Below are positions 22,667-29,983 of a DNA stretch of 34,608 nt, one piece after another. The DNA comes from Paludibacteraceae bacterium (lineage in GTDB: Bacteria > Bacteroidota > Bacteroidia > Bacteroidales > Paludibacteraceae). A model generated the notes under the pieces. It saw only the letters and a list, made by a program, of their open reading frames with translations, was not told the DNA's origin and made no database searches. Where the stretch lies: the NCBI GenBank assembly GCA_024401455.1, contig JAKSLA010000032.1, positions 1 to 34,608 on the forward strand, given 5' to 3'. Each line of letters opens with the position of its first letter. The first letter of the stretch is position 1. The translations under genes were made by a program, and so were the position numbers.

Positions 22667-25535
22667 TTGCCTGTTGTTTTAACCTTAGTTCGTTTGCTTC
22701 TTTGTGAAGACCGATAGCATCCAACTCGTCGGCTTCGAATTTTTCTTTCTTCAAGACTTGCAGGCGTCGTTTCCACAAAGAGTTGTTCTCGTGATAAAGA
22801 ACGCCAAGCATGTCATTGATGAGCATCTTTATGTCCTGACAAATCTTGTCGCTGTTTTTATTGAGGACTTCGTTCATCTTATCGTCACGGATCTTTGCGA
22901 GTTCGGCTTTAATTTCCACATACGGATTTAAGACGTAACGTAGAGATTCGATATATTTTCTTATTGTGAATTCTACCGTATCGGAAAGGTCTCCATTGAG
23001 ACTGCCTTTCTGGAACTGAATGACCTTGTTGTTGAATTCCGCAATCTTAGCCTTGATGGTGATACATCCAAACGGTATATTTGCGTTGGTTTCAAGCTCT
23101 ATCCAATCATAGGCCTCCTTGATAAATGTCTTGATGGAGTTGATGGCAGTGTTGCAAAACTCTTCCGTAGCCTTTTCTTTATTTAGACGGGATTTGAATG
23201 ATAAGAGCTTGCCAGCGGCAGCCTTCAAGTCTCCCTCGTGAATCATGACCGCTTTCAGAATCTCCTTTGCGAAACGGTATAATGTGTCGGCTACCATATA
23301 ATCATATTTTCCTTCCTGGTTTTTATATTCGGAAGTGAAAAGCAGTGAAATAACCTTTTTTATATTGATGTCTTTTCCCTGGTCCAACAGTTGCTTGAAA
23401 TCATCAATAGTAGCAAGGTTATTCTTAACCAGGATGTCATTCGTCAAGAAGGTCCTCGAATCCTCGCAATAGTCAATCATCTTCTTGCAGAGTTTGCAGG
23501 CGACTGAAGGAGTGTCAAAATTCCAGAAAGTAGGCAAAGGGCGGTAATGCTTTTCCTCACGCTTAACTAATGGAATGTCTATCTGAATCTGTGCGTTGAA
23601 ACGCTTTTCGACGATGTTCTCGCCAACGTTGTCGGTCACTTTTCCAACGAAGTTACCCTGTGACAATGTTGCGATTTTGGAAGCTGGTATCAGCGTGTCG
23701 TTTTGTTCTGAGATTGAGTAAGACTCTCCGTTGTCGGAATAAGAAACGGATTTGCGTTTCTGCTTGTTTTTTCCGAATTCAGCTTCCAGCGCCTTGGCCG
23801 TCTCTCCGGTCACCATGCCGGAAAACAAATTACCTACCGTGTTGATGATGGCGTTTGCTTCTTTATCTCCGTAATCTCGTTTCAATTGGGAAAAGTCTTG
23901 ATAACCAAGCACAGTGGCTATGTAATTACTTCGAGCGGTGGCAATCAGGTTGTCGAGCCCTCTAAAGTACATCGTTGGCAACTCGTCAATAATAAGTGTG
24001 ATTGGGTGCTGGTGTTTCTTGTTTATAATCTTAACAATACGACCATTGTAAAGTCCTAAAGCTGTTGCGTAAATGTCTTTTTTTTCAGGGTTGTTTCCAA
24101 CACATAAGACTTTCGGATCCTCTGGGTTGTTAAGGTCGAGCGTGAAGTCATCGCCCGACATCACCCAATATAGTTGTGGTGAACTGATACGTGAGAGAGG
24201 GATACGCACGGAAGCGATCTGACCTTGTAGCTGGTCTTGCGCTCCACCCTCCCATGCTTCGAAAAACGCCGCCATATAGTTATTCAGTTCTGGGTAGGCG
24301 GACATAAGAGGTATAACGTCAGTATATGACTCGTTGACGAGTTGGACTACATGAGGAAGAGTGCAATACTTTCCACCTTTGACTTTTTTGAGATACCAAA
24401 TACATGATGTCAAATAGTTTATAGGAGACTCAACAAAGAAATCACCCTGCTTTTGAGCCCACGACTTGTTAAGATTAAGCATGATCGTGTAAGCACTGTC
24501 GTAAGCATCTGTTATTTCTTTAAGGAAATCGTGACGAATTGGATTGCATCGCATTGATTTTCTAGGATCATCAAAATTGATGACGCAAAATTTCGGTTCT
24601 ATGCCATATCGTCGTCGGAAACTGTCTTTGTACTGCAACATATTGTTGTAAACAATAAGTGACAGATCCGGGAATTTGAAGTCATAACAATACATACAAA
24701 AATTTTTCTTCATATGTTGTCTAATGAACTCATTGATGATTGCGAATGACTTACCAGAACCTGGTGTTCCGATAACCTGGACAGCTCGGAACGGATTGAT
24801 ACAGTTTATCCAGCCGTCGTAAGTTTTTCCATGATATTTGAATTTAGTACGCCAGTTGACAGAGTACTCGTTTTCCTGAATCTCCATTTCCTGTTTGAAA
24901 GACTCCTGCACATTATTATTGGCATCATCATCCTCATCTTCATAATCCTTAACCATAGAGTGAATCAGATTGGCACCAAGAATAAAGTAAGCGAAGCCGA
25001 AAGCAGAGAACACTACATACAAGAGATAACCGAGGGTGTAGAATAAGGATGGCTCACTGAATAATATTAAAGGAAGAACCGAGAAAATTACGAGGAATAG
25101 TCCAAGACATAAAGCCACTTGGCCCTCAACACGCTCCCTTTTCTTCTCTAGGCAAGGCAGACCATTCTTGTTTGTAGTCTGCTCATACTCGAATTTTGGG
25201 TGAATATCGTACTTAACCATAATAGGCAAAATCACTCTCATCAGTTTAGGAGGAGAGTATTTCAATGTCTTGGTCTTTCTATTGCCCCAAACGAAAAGAC
25301 CTATTAGAGTCAAGGCTATAAGAAGTGTAACATAAGGAGAAGCGAAAAGAAAGAGTTTCTTCTCCAGAAAATCACGCACAATCACCGACGTGTCGGATGG
25401 TTGAACCAACCCCAACTTACCCATAGCAGGGTATGCGTAATAAATAAGGTTGGCGAGGTAAAAGAAGGAACCGATGAACATCAACATGTTGTTGTTCTTG
25501 GAAATCCCCTCTTCGTAATGAATGCTGTCTGCCAT
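22659..25535 (-). CDS. traG: TraG/VirD4-family coupling protein (T4CP), 958 aa
   Basis: Inner-membrane ATPase that links the relaxosome to a type IV secretion channel. The N-terminal 200 residues carry about four membrane helices (near 14-35, 50-75, 135-160, 165-195). The cytoplasmic ATPase follows: Walker A G256-T-P-G-S-G-K-S263 and Walker B L-T-L-I-I-D517-E-L-P-T, then A-T-A-R-S-N-Y-I-A-T-V-L-G-Y-Q-D-F-S-Q-L, the usual T4CP glutamine motif. About 280 extra C-terminal residues (after about 680) are charged and helical and may bind substrate. No secretion-channel genes are in the window, so the element may use another element's channel. It starts at ATG 25535, downstream of its own promoter, and overlaps the HTH gene. 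Confidence 0.93.
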   Translation of the reverse strand: MADSIHYEEGISKNNNMLMFIGSFFYLANLIYYAYPAMGKLGLVQPSDTSVIVRDFLEKKLFLFASPYVTLLIALTLIGLFVWGNRKTKTLKYSPPKLMRVILPIMVKYDIHPKFEYEQTTNKNGLPCLEKKRERVEGQVALCLGLFLVIFSVLPLILFSEPSLFYTLGYLLYVVFSAFGFAYFILGANLIHSMVKDYEDEDDDANNNVQESFKQEMEIQENEYSVNWRTKFKYHGKTYDGWINCINPFRAVQVIGTPGSGKSFAIINEFIRQHMKKNFCMYCYDFKFPDLSLIVYNNMLQYKDSFRRRYGIEPKFCVINFDDPRKSMRCNPIRHDFLKEITDAYDSAYTIMLNLNKSWAQKQGDFFVESPINYLTSCIWYLKKVKGGKYCTLPHVVQLVNESYTDVIPLMSAYPELNNYMAAFFEAWEGGAQDQLQGQIASVRIPLSRISSPQLYWVMSGDDFTLDLNNPEDPKVLCVGNNPEKKDIYATALGLYNGRIVKIINKKHQHPITLIIDELPTMYFRGLDNLIATARSNYIATVLGYQDFSQLKRDYGDKEANAIINTVGNLFSGMVTGETAKALEAEFGKNKQKRKSVSYSDNGESYSISEQNDTLIPASKIATLSQGNFVGKVTDNVGENIVEKRFNAQIQIDIPLVKREEKHYRPLPTFWNFDTPSVACKLCKKMIDYCEDSRTFLTNDILVKNNLATIDDFKQLLDQGKDINIKKVISLLFTSEYKNQEGKYDYMVADTLYRFAKEILKAVMIHEGDLKAAAGKLLSFKSRLNKEKATEEFCNTAINSIKTFIKEAYDWIELETNANIPFGCITIKAKIAEFNNKVIQFQKGSLNGDLSDTVEFTIRKYIESLRYVLNPYVEIKAELAKIRDDKMNEVLNKNSDKICQDIKMLINDMLGVLYHENNSLWKRRLQVLKKEKFEADELDAIGLHKEANELRLKQQANE

Positions 25536-25585
25536 AATAAAGTGAATAAAGGATTAAACCAAATCCAACTGTTGGAATTGGCACA

Positions 25586-25593
25586 CAAAAGTA
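25586..25593 (-). promoter_or_regulatory. -7 box for the coupling-protein gene
   Basis: TACTTTTG on the minus strand fits TAnnTTTG and lies about 50 nt upstream of ATG 25535, in the 121-nt gap after dnaG. No TTTG -33 box was found. A small CCAAC-TGTTGG inverted repeat (25565-25575) lies between it and the gene. Confidence 0.5.
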
Positions 25594-25623
25594 GATACCG
25601 AAAAAAGAACAGACTTGTATGCT

Positions 25624-25639
25624 GTAGGTCATCGCCTAC
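25624..25639. repeat. hairpin GTAGG-TCATCG-CCTAC (orientation 2)
   Basis: It lies 17 nt beyond the dnaG stop; with flanking bases the stem is 7 bp (CTGTAGG/CCTACAG). It is the exact inverse of the 22266 hairpin, with the same right flank AGAAATGAAA. It may act as a 3' mRNA structure or recombination-type element. Confidence 0.7.
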
Positions 25640-25656
25640 AGAAATGAAAAAATGTG

Positions 25657-26892
25657 TTAGAGTTTTTCCAAAATTTCCAGAACATCATTGAGAATGGCGT
25701 TTTTTTCTGACTTATCATCGGAAACGGAATTTTTAAGAACGTTTGCAAAAAAGCGAAGGAAGGGGATGGTATTTCTCTCCATATACTCGTTTATAGCATC
25801 AATTGAATTCTCTCGTGCGAAATCGTCAGCATCCTTAGTAGAAGGTAGCGGGATAACATTCACATCAAAACCTAAAGACAGAAGGGTTTTGCCTGCCTTG
25901 ATATTAGCCTCACACCCTGCCTTATCCCCATCAAACATAAGGGTGACAGTTCGTTTGCCATCAGTAGAAGGCAGAAAACGACGAAGTAGCTTTGCGTGCT
26001 CCTGAGTAAAAGCCGTGCCACAAGAAGCGACAACATTCTTTATACCCTTTTGATGCATCGAAATAACGTCGCAGTAACCTTCGACCACAATAACATTCTT
26101 TTCCCGAAAAATGGCTTCCTTTGCTTGGTACAGGCCGTAAAGGGTGCTGCTTTTACTATATATGTCAGAAGTAGCAGAGTTGATGTATTTGGCAGTGTTG
26201 TTTTTCAGATTATTCTGAAAAGAACGCCCTGCAAAAGCAACAATATCGCCATCCTCATTTTGAATTGGAAACACTACCCTACCAGAAAAGACGTCAACTG
26301 ACTTTCCGTCTTTATCATCACGAATCACTCGAATATTTTGCAAGTCTTTTTTTCCATAACCATGTTCTCTAGCTTCCTTGCAATGATTGAAATTACAGTT
26401 AGAAGAAAATCCAAGGGAAAACTCCTTGATAGACTCATCGTTGAATTCTCTTTTAAATTTGAGGTATTCAAGAGCCTCTGAGCCACTGGCTCCATACAGA
26501 CATCTTGAAAAACTATCTGCCATGAAATGGGCTGTGTACAACATTCGTTTTCTTGCTCGGAATGCAGATCTTTCTTCTTCGGTATAGCTTTTTCTGACAG
26601 GTGTCGTTTCTATGCCGTATCTGTCGGCTAAATATTTGACGGCTTCTGTAAAACTGCATTTCTTATAGAGCTGTATGAAAGTAAACACATCACCATGTGA
26701 GTGGTCAGCACCATAACATGTAAAAGTATTTTTCTTGACGTTGACATAAAAAGAAGGTGTCTTCTCTTCATGAAAAGGGCAACAGCAAACATAGTTGCTA
26801 CCCAATCTTTTTAGCGGGATGAAATCCTCTATTACTTCTTTAATAGAAGCCACAGATTTTACCTTTGAAATTATTTCATTTTCCATATTCAA
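25657..26892 (-). CDS. dnaG: DnaG-type DNA primase, short form (411 aa)
   Basis: Makes RNA primers for DNA synthesis. The N-terminal zinc-ribbon region contains C38-P-F-H41-E-E-K-T-P-S-F and C59-Y-G-A62-D-H-S-H-G-D. The usual fourth ligand (CxxC) is replaced by Ala, so H64 or H66 may coordinate zinc or the site is altered. The catalytic core follows, with TOPRIM motifs V-V-E271-G-Y-C-D and F-D321-G-D323-K-A-G. The protein ends soon after the TOPRIM region and lacks the C-terminal helicase-binding domain of chromosomal DnaG (about 600 aa). That is typical of plasmid or phage primases that act on transferred single strands. ATG 26892 is chosen; ATG 26886 is possible. Monocistronic, with its own promoter. 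Confidence 0.93.
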   Translation of the reverse strand: MNMENEIISKVKSVASIKEVIEDFIPLKRLGSNYVCCCPFHEEKTPSFYVNVKKNTFTCYGADHSHGDVFTFIQLYKKCSFTEAVKYLADRYGIETTPVRKSYTEEERSAFRARKRMLYTAHFMADSFSRCLYGASGSEALEYLKFKREFNDESIKEFSLGFSSNCNFNHCKEAREHGYGKKDLQNIRVIRDDKDGKSVDVFSGRVVFPIQNEDGDIVAFAGRSFQNNLKNNTAKYINSATSDIYSKSSTLYGLYQAKEAIFREKNVIVVEGYCDVISMHQKGIKNVVASCGTAFTQEHAKLLRRFLPSTDGKRTVTLMFDGDKAGCEANIKAGKTLLSLGFDVNVIPLPSTKDADDFARENSIDAINEYMERNTIPFLRFFANVLKNSVSDDKSEKNAILNDVLEILEKL

Positions 26893-26919
26893 TCGACAAT
26901 AATTAGTTTGATTACGCTA

Positions 26920-26950
26920 CAAAATTAGGCATAAATATCTATATATCAAA
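26920..26950 (-). promoter_or_regulatory. Bacteroidales-type promoter for dnaG
   Basis: On the minus strand TTTG (26947-26950), 19 nt, then TAATTTTG (26920-26927) fit the consensus; the ATG follows 28 nt later. Confidence 0.7.
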
Positions 26951-27000
26951 ATTTTAGGTTTACAAAAAGCAAAATCGGTTTAATTTTTTATTTGAAAAAT

Positions 27001-27025
27001 TTAGGAACACCAGCGATAGCTTGGT
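27001..27025 (-). repeat. intergenic palindromic repeat, copy 3 (diverged)
   Basis: TTAGGAAC is followed by ACC-AGC-GATA-GCT-TGGT. Relative to the other copies the stem has the paired change G-to-A / C-to-T, which keeps base pairing, plus a one-base bulge. It lies 8 nt beyond the terminator of the YubB-like gene. Confidence 0.8.
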
Positions 27026-27033
27026 CGCAAAAA

Positions 27034-27060
27034 AAGACTTGAAAAAGAGAATCAAGTCTT
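27034..27060 (-). terminator. intrinsic terminator of the YubB-like gene
   Basis: AAGACTTGA (27034-27042) and TCAAGTCTT (27052-27060) form a perfect 9-bp stem. On the minus strand it is followed by T7. It lies 15 nt past the stop codon. Confidence 0.9.
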
Positions 27061-27075
27061 CTTAATTTTTACACA

Positions 27076-27630
27076 TCAGTCTTCAATATAGGTGTATTCG
27101 TGAATATAGACATACTTGTCGCAATCGGTGTGTTCTTCATTGAACTTCTCGCACCATTCTTCCACCTGCTCACGAGTGCCGACTTCTTCCTTTCCGATAT
27201 GGGAACAAGCCGCTTTTAGCATTTCCTCTTCCGTTTCGTATTCCTCGCAACAGCATTCATCGGTGTCCAAAAGGTACATATACGGATAATCGGGGTCATT
27301 GGTGATATAGACGTCCATACCACATTCTTCGGTCACATAGTAGATTTTCAAGTCTTCAAACTTGCTTTCCAAGAACTCTCGCCATTCGTTGCACTCGCTC
27401 CAAGCAGTTTCGCAGTGGAGTTTGATGCAATCATCATCTTCAACATCATAATCGTTTATCCAACCTCTTGCATACACGTTACACTCTCCGTTGTTCAAAT
27501 CTTCAACAACTCTACCTAACCAATTGTGGTTATTATCATTTTTGTCATTGAAGTGACCTTCGATAAGGTTGAAAACCTTGCGTGCATCTTTACCCGTCAA
27601 GGTGTAAGTGGTAGTCGCCCAATTTGGCAT
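27076..27630 (-). CDS. YubB/Api92-like ferredoxin-fold protein (184 aa)
   Basis: The N-terminus M-P-N-W-A-T-T-T-Y-T-L-T-G matches the M-P-N-W-x-x-N-x-L-x-x-x-G opening of plasmid YubB / phage Api92-like proteins (DUF1281 type), whose function is unknown. The rest is highly acidic with many aromatics and a cysteine cluster (D-E-C-C-C-E-E-Y). I chose ATG 27630, because the longer reading would need TTG 27636 and the M-P-N-W start is the family's. Single gene with promoter B and its own terminator. Such acidic accessory proteins are often antirestriction-like or DNA mimics; for this one that is only a thought. Confidence 0.8.
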   Translation of the reverse strand: MPNWATTTYTLTGKDARKVFNLIEGHFNDKNDNNHNWLGRVVEDLNNGECNVYARGWINDYDVEDDDCIKLHCETAWSECNEWREFLESKFEDLKIYYVTEECGMDVYITNDPDYPYMYLLDTDECCCEEYETEEEMLKAACSHIGKEEVGTREQVEEWCEKFNEEHTDCDKYVYIHEYTYIED

Positions 27631-27673
27631 AATCAATTAAATATTAAATGTTTAACAATAATTTTTCTTTATA

Positions 27674-27755
27674 CAAAGATACCACCATTAGCAGAGATAA
27701 AGAACTAAAACACAATATCTTAACAACCTTCCACCGCAACCCCTCCCCTCGCTCT
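27674..27755 (-). promoter_or_regulatory. promoter B: AGAGCGAGGGG element plus -7 box
   Basis: AGAGCGAGGGG (27745-27755) and TATCTTTG (27674-27681) have the same spacing as in promoter A, and GTGTTTTAGT again lies exactly 32 nt before the -7 box. It drives the YubB-like gene. Confidence 0.8.
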
Positions 27756-27766
27756 AAGGACAAAAA

Positions 27767-27790
27767 AAAGACTGTCACCTGACAGTCTTT
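27767..27790 (-). terminator. intrinsic terminator (perfect 11-bp stem)
   Basis: AAAGACTGTCA-CC-TGACAGTCTTT, with T8 on the minus strand, lies 6 nt after the end of the interrupted 72-codon frame. The terminator and its right flank recur almost identically at the end of mobA (30527-30550), together with the AGAGCGAGGGG element. Confidence 0.92.
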
Positions 27791-27796
27791 AAATCT

Positions 27797-28012
27797 TCAC
27801 TCTTTGGAAGGAACTATTAGTTTCTTCAAAGCTTCGGGAATTTTGAAATAATCGTTTAAGAATTTTGTCAGTTCTAAAGATGAGATCTCGTCATCTTCAG
27901 CCAGGACCATTCGCAACAACCGGTTGTCAGCTGTATCTGATTCAGAATAGACAGCGCCGTCGTCAAAGTCGGTCAGATTGAGTAATTATTGAAACAAATT
28001 CACACGATTCAT
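27797..28012 (-). pseudogene. 72-codon gene with an in-frame TAA at codon 9
   Basis: ATG 28010-28012 reads M-N-R-V-N-L-F-Q-TAA, then stays open in the same frame for 62 codons to TGA 27797, ending K-L-I-V-P-S-K-E. The downstream part (D-D-G-A-V-Y-S-E-S-D-T-A-D-N-R-L-L-R-M) is acidic and protein-like, and it ends exactly before a strong terminator, so a gene was here. Either a point mutation broke it or translation starts internally (ATG 27947-27949 gives 50 residues). Family not recognized. Confidence 0.5.
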
Positions 28013-28025
28013 AATATAATTTGAC

Positions 28026-28053
28026 GGACAGATTGGCGGTAGTTGGTCTGTCC
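28026..28053. other. hairpin in the leader of the interrupted gene
   Basis: GGACAGA (28026-28032) and TCTGTCC (28047-28053) form a perfect 7-bp stem with a 14-nt loop, between palindromic repeat copy 4 and the interrupted gene. It may be a leader structure or operator. Confidence 0.45.
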
Positions 28054-28059
28054 ATTTTG

Positions 28060-28083
28060 TTAGGAACACCGGCGATAGCCGGT
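28060..28083 (-). repeat. intergenic palindromic repeat, copy 4
   Basis: TTAGGAAC plus ACCGGC-GATA-GCCGGT (palindrome 28068-28083), identical to copies 2 and 5. The terminator of the zinc-ribbon gene lies 10 nt to its right. Confidence 0.9.
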
Positions 28084-28093
28084 CGGAAACAAA

Positions 28094-28116
28094 GCAGTTC
28101 ACCATTGGTGAACTGC
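28094..28116 (-). terminator. terminator of the zinc-ribbon gene pair
   Basis: GCAGTTCACC-ATT-GGTGAACTGC is a perfect 10-bp stem. The T-run on the minus strand is short and interrupted. It lies 15 nt after the stop of the 58-aa gene. Confidence 0.75.
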
Positions 28117-28131
28117 CATTTAATTTAATAA

Positions 28132-28308
28132 TCACTCATCATACCATTCGGTATAATAACTTTGGTCATTTTCTTCGCACTCCTGCTTCCATTCCTCATC
28201 TGTGAAATCAGTATGAAGACAATCATCACTGCAATAGTATTTGTATCCCCAGTCGTAACAATACCCTTCACGAATTGGTTTTCCACAAACCGAACAAAAT
28301 CTTTCCAT
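28132..28308 (-). CDS. small zinc-ribbon-like protein (58 aa)
   Basis: The sequence is M-E-R-F-C-S-V-C-G-K-P-I-R-E-G-Y-C. A C-x2-C pair near the N-terminus and C-S-D-D-C (residues about 30-34) make a four-cysteine zinc knuckle; the tail is acidic and aromatic. I chose ATG 28308 because it lies 2 nt after the stop of the 50-aa frame, so the two are translationally coupled. The longer reading from 28365 overlaps that frame. Likely a small DNA- or protein-binding accessory factor; function unknown. Confidence 0.75.
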   Translation of the reverse strand: MERFCSVCGKPIREGYCYDWGYKYYCSDDCLHTDFTDEEWKQECEENDQSYYTEWYDE

Positions 28309-28310
28309 TT

Positions 28311-28463
28311 TTAGAATTTGTATGTTATTACATTGAACTTTCCATTGCCATACTTGTGTATGCAATAGAATTTAAAATTATTAACCTCCGTATATGAATG
28401 TAGCAACTTGCTACGTTCAGACGCATTAGAGAAATCTGATTTAAAAGTAACTTTGTAACACAT
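28311..28463 (-). CDS. small protein (50 aa) coupled to the zinc-ribbon gene
   Basis: ATG 28461-28463 to TAA 28311-28313 gives M-C-Y-K-V-T-F-K-S-D-F-S-N-A-S-E-R-S-K-L and ends N-V-I-T-Y-K-F. It lies between promoter C (44 nt upstream) and the zinc-ribbon gene (2 nt downstream). That position explains the otherwise empty 200 nt after the promoter and makes it a credible gene. The pattern looks like a beta-alpha-beta mini-fold. No family recognized. Confidence 0.6.
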   Translation of the reverse strand: MCYKVTFKSDFSNASERSKLLHSYTEVNNFKFYCIHKYGNGKFNVITYKF

Positions 28464-28506
28464 AATATAAACTTGATTAAATTATTGATTTTCAATTTTC
28501 TATATA

Positions 28507-28588
28507 CAAATTTATTGTAATTAAGGTTTATAAACTACTATTATTCAATATCTTACAATAAAACACACTCGACTCTTCCCCTCGCTCT
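28507..28588 (-). promoter_or_regulatory. promoter C: AGAGCGAGGGG element plus -7 box
   Basis: AGAGCGAGGGG (28578-28588) and TAAATTTG (28507-28514) keep the same spacing as promoters A and B. GTGTTTTA is also present but nearer the upstream element. It drives the 50-aa and zinc-ribbon genes. Confidence 0.75.
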
Positions 28589-28661
28589 TTTTCTTAATCT
28601 TGAAGTTGATTTCAAGTTAACCCAATATCAATTCCATACCTTTCATAACATAGTGATCAAA
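28589..28661. other. gene-free spacer between promoter C and a terminator
   Basis: No frame longer than about 9 codons. Together with the hairpins at 28662-28738 it makes a 165-nt space holding two terminators and one palindromic repeat but no gene, as if a cargo gene had been lost. Confidence 0.4.
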
Positions 28662-28677
28662 AAAGACGATAGTCTTT
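28662..28677 (-). terminator. short hairpin terminator
   Basis: AAAGAC-GATA-GTCTTT followed by T-run on the minus strand. The GATA/TATC loop is the same as in the palindromic repeat 4 nt to its right. Confidence 0.6.
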
Positions 28678-28681
28678 ATAG

Positions 28682-28705
28682 TTAGGAACACCGGCGATAG
28701 CCGGT
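28682..28705 (-). repeat. intergenic palindromic repeat, copy 5
   Basis: TTAGGAAC plus ACCGGC-GATA-GCCGGT (palindrome 28690-28705). The terminator of the PcfJ-like gene lies 10 nt to its right. Confidence 0.9.
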
Positions 28706-28715
28706 TGCGAAAAAA

Positions 28716-28738
28716 TAGTCCGTTTCTCCAACGAACCA
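28716..28738 (-). terminator. terminator of the PcfJ-like gene
   Basis: Minus-strand TGGTTCGTT-GGAGA-AACGGACTA pairs over about 9 bp with two G-T pairs and is followed by T5. It lies 15 nt past the stop. Confidence 0.75.
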
Positions 28739-28753
28739 TTTTCTATTATTTAG

Positions 28754-29965
28754 TTAAGCAGCATTCTGCAATATCTGTCTCTTTCTTGTTTTCAATCTCC
28801 ATTCATTGGACTTGAAAATCTGCACCATATCATCATACCTTTCGGGAACTTTGTTGCAGACTGCTCTGCACTGCACAATTTCCTTTCGCTTGGCATCGTA
28901 TTCGAGAGTAGCGAGTCTATTGTTTTCGGCATCACGAATTGAGAAGATGACAACATCCTTTTTTAGATAATATCTGCATTGATAAACGCAGTGGTGCATT
29001 GCCTTGCCTTCATCATAGTATTCCTTGACTGAAGAAAGTGCGTGATAGAAAAGACCACCTTCTTCAAACATAATGCCCAGGTACTTCTTGTGCGAAGTGG
29101 CGAAATCATCTTCCAATAAATCTATCTTTTCCATTTCCTTAATCTCATCTAATTTTGCCTTTCTTCTTACGGCAATATCGTGTTGGTGTCGCCAATCAGC
29201 AAGTAATTTAGGGTTGTGCCAATCAATTCCAACTTCTTGCATAAGTGATATGCTGTCTTTCCATAGTGTGAAATCGTCTTTTGACAAACCACTAATATCA
29301 ATACCGAACCTAAGATTAAGAAGCATTGCCTTCTTATGTTCTTCGGTGGAAAAATTGTAGAGTGACAATTTCCATTGGTTGCTCTTGATAAGGGTTTCAT
29401 AGAAAGGTTCTTTTGTCACCAACTTCATAAGGTAACGGAAATCACTATTCTTTTTGTCAAAGTAACAAACCTTATCATTGGTAAGACCATTTCTTCTCAA
29501 TATAGGGTGAAGTGTGCTACCCCCAATCTTATCACCATAGCAATTGGCGAAATATTCAGCATTGCTATAAGGCACCAACTTTCGGTAACGCATAGGCGAA
29601 AAGGTGTTCCACCCTCTGCCCATAAAAGAGAGTGGGCGTTGCATATAGTGTTCTTCAAAGGTTTTCACATTGAAGAAATACTGCGACACTTCTTCAAACT
29701 CATTGACTTCGTATCGTGTCTGCCTATTGGAAACACATATGACCGATTGAAACACACGATGTATCCGCCAATCACCCTTATATTGTAAGAGAGAGAAAAG
29801 TTTTTCATCCTTGAAACACCTTCTGCCCTTCTTGGCATAACTTTCTTTGTTCTGCTCAATAAATGCCTTGTGCTTCTCTATTGCCCATTCAACGTGCTTA
29901 ACGGAAATCTCATCAAGACTTTCACTAAGGGTTTCTATCATTTTCTTTGCTGAAATCTTCTTCAT
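28754..29965 (-). CDS. pcfJ: PcfJ-like protein (403 aa)
   Basis: Resembles the PcfJ family found beside PcfK on conjugative plasmids such as pCF10; exact biochemistry unknown. The diagnostic C-terminal part is A-M-H-H-C-V-Y-Q-C-R-Y-Y-L-K-K-D-V-V-I-F-S-I-R-D followed by R-L-A-T-L-E-Y and I-V-Q-C-R-A-V-C-N-K. The N-terminal 290 residues are basic and helical. I chose ATG 29965 (M-K-K-I-S-A-K-K) over ATG 29980 because GGAGGA sits 7 nt before it as a clear ribosome-binding site. The upstream PcfK-like gene ends 18 nt before this start, so both are one operon under promoter D. Confidence 0.85.
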   Translation of the reverse strand: MKKISAKKMIETLSESLDEISVKHVEWAIEKHKAFIEQNKESYAKKGRRCFKDEKLFSLLQYKGDWRIHRVFQSVICVSNRQTRYEVNEFEEVSQYFFNVKTFEEHYMQRPLSFMGRGWNTFSPMRYRKLVPYSNAEYFANCYGDKIGGSTLHPILRRNGLTNDKVCYFDKKNSDFRYLMKLVTKEPFYETLIKSNQWKLSLYNFSTEEHKKAMLLNLRFGIDISGLSKDDFTLWKDSISLMQEVGIDWHNPKLLADWRHQHDIAVRRKAKLDEIKEMEKIDLLEDDFATSHKKYLGIMFEEGGLFYHALSSVKEYYDEGKAMHHCVYQCRYYLKKDVVIFSIRDAENNRLATLEYDAKRKEIVQCRAVCNKVPERYDDMVQIFKSNEWRLKTRKRQILQNAA

Positions 29966-29983
29966 AGCATTTCCTCCCATATT

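Noticed and set aside
2909-28705. Integron attC sites
   Set aside because: The repeat is a single short palindrome without the R/L box pattern or a GTTRRRY core, and no integron integrase is visible.
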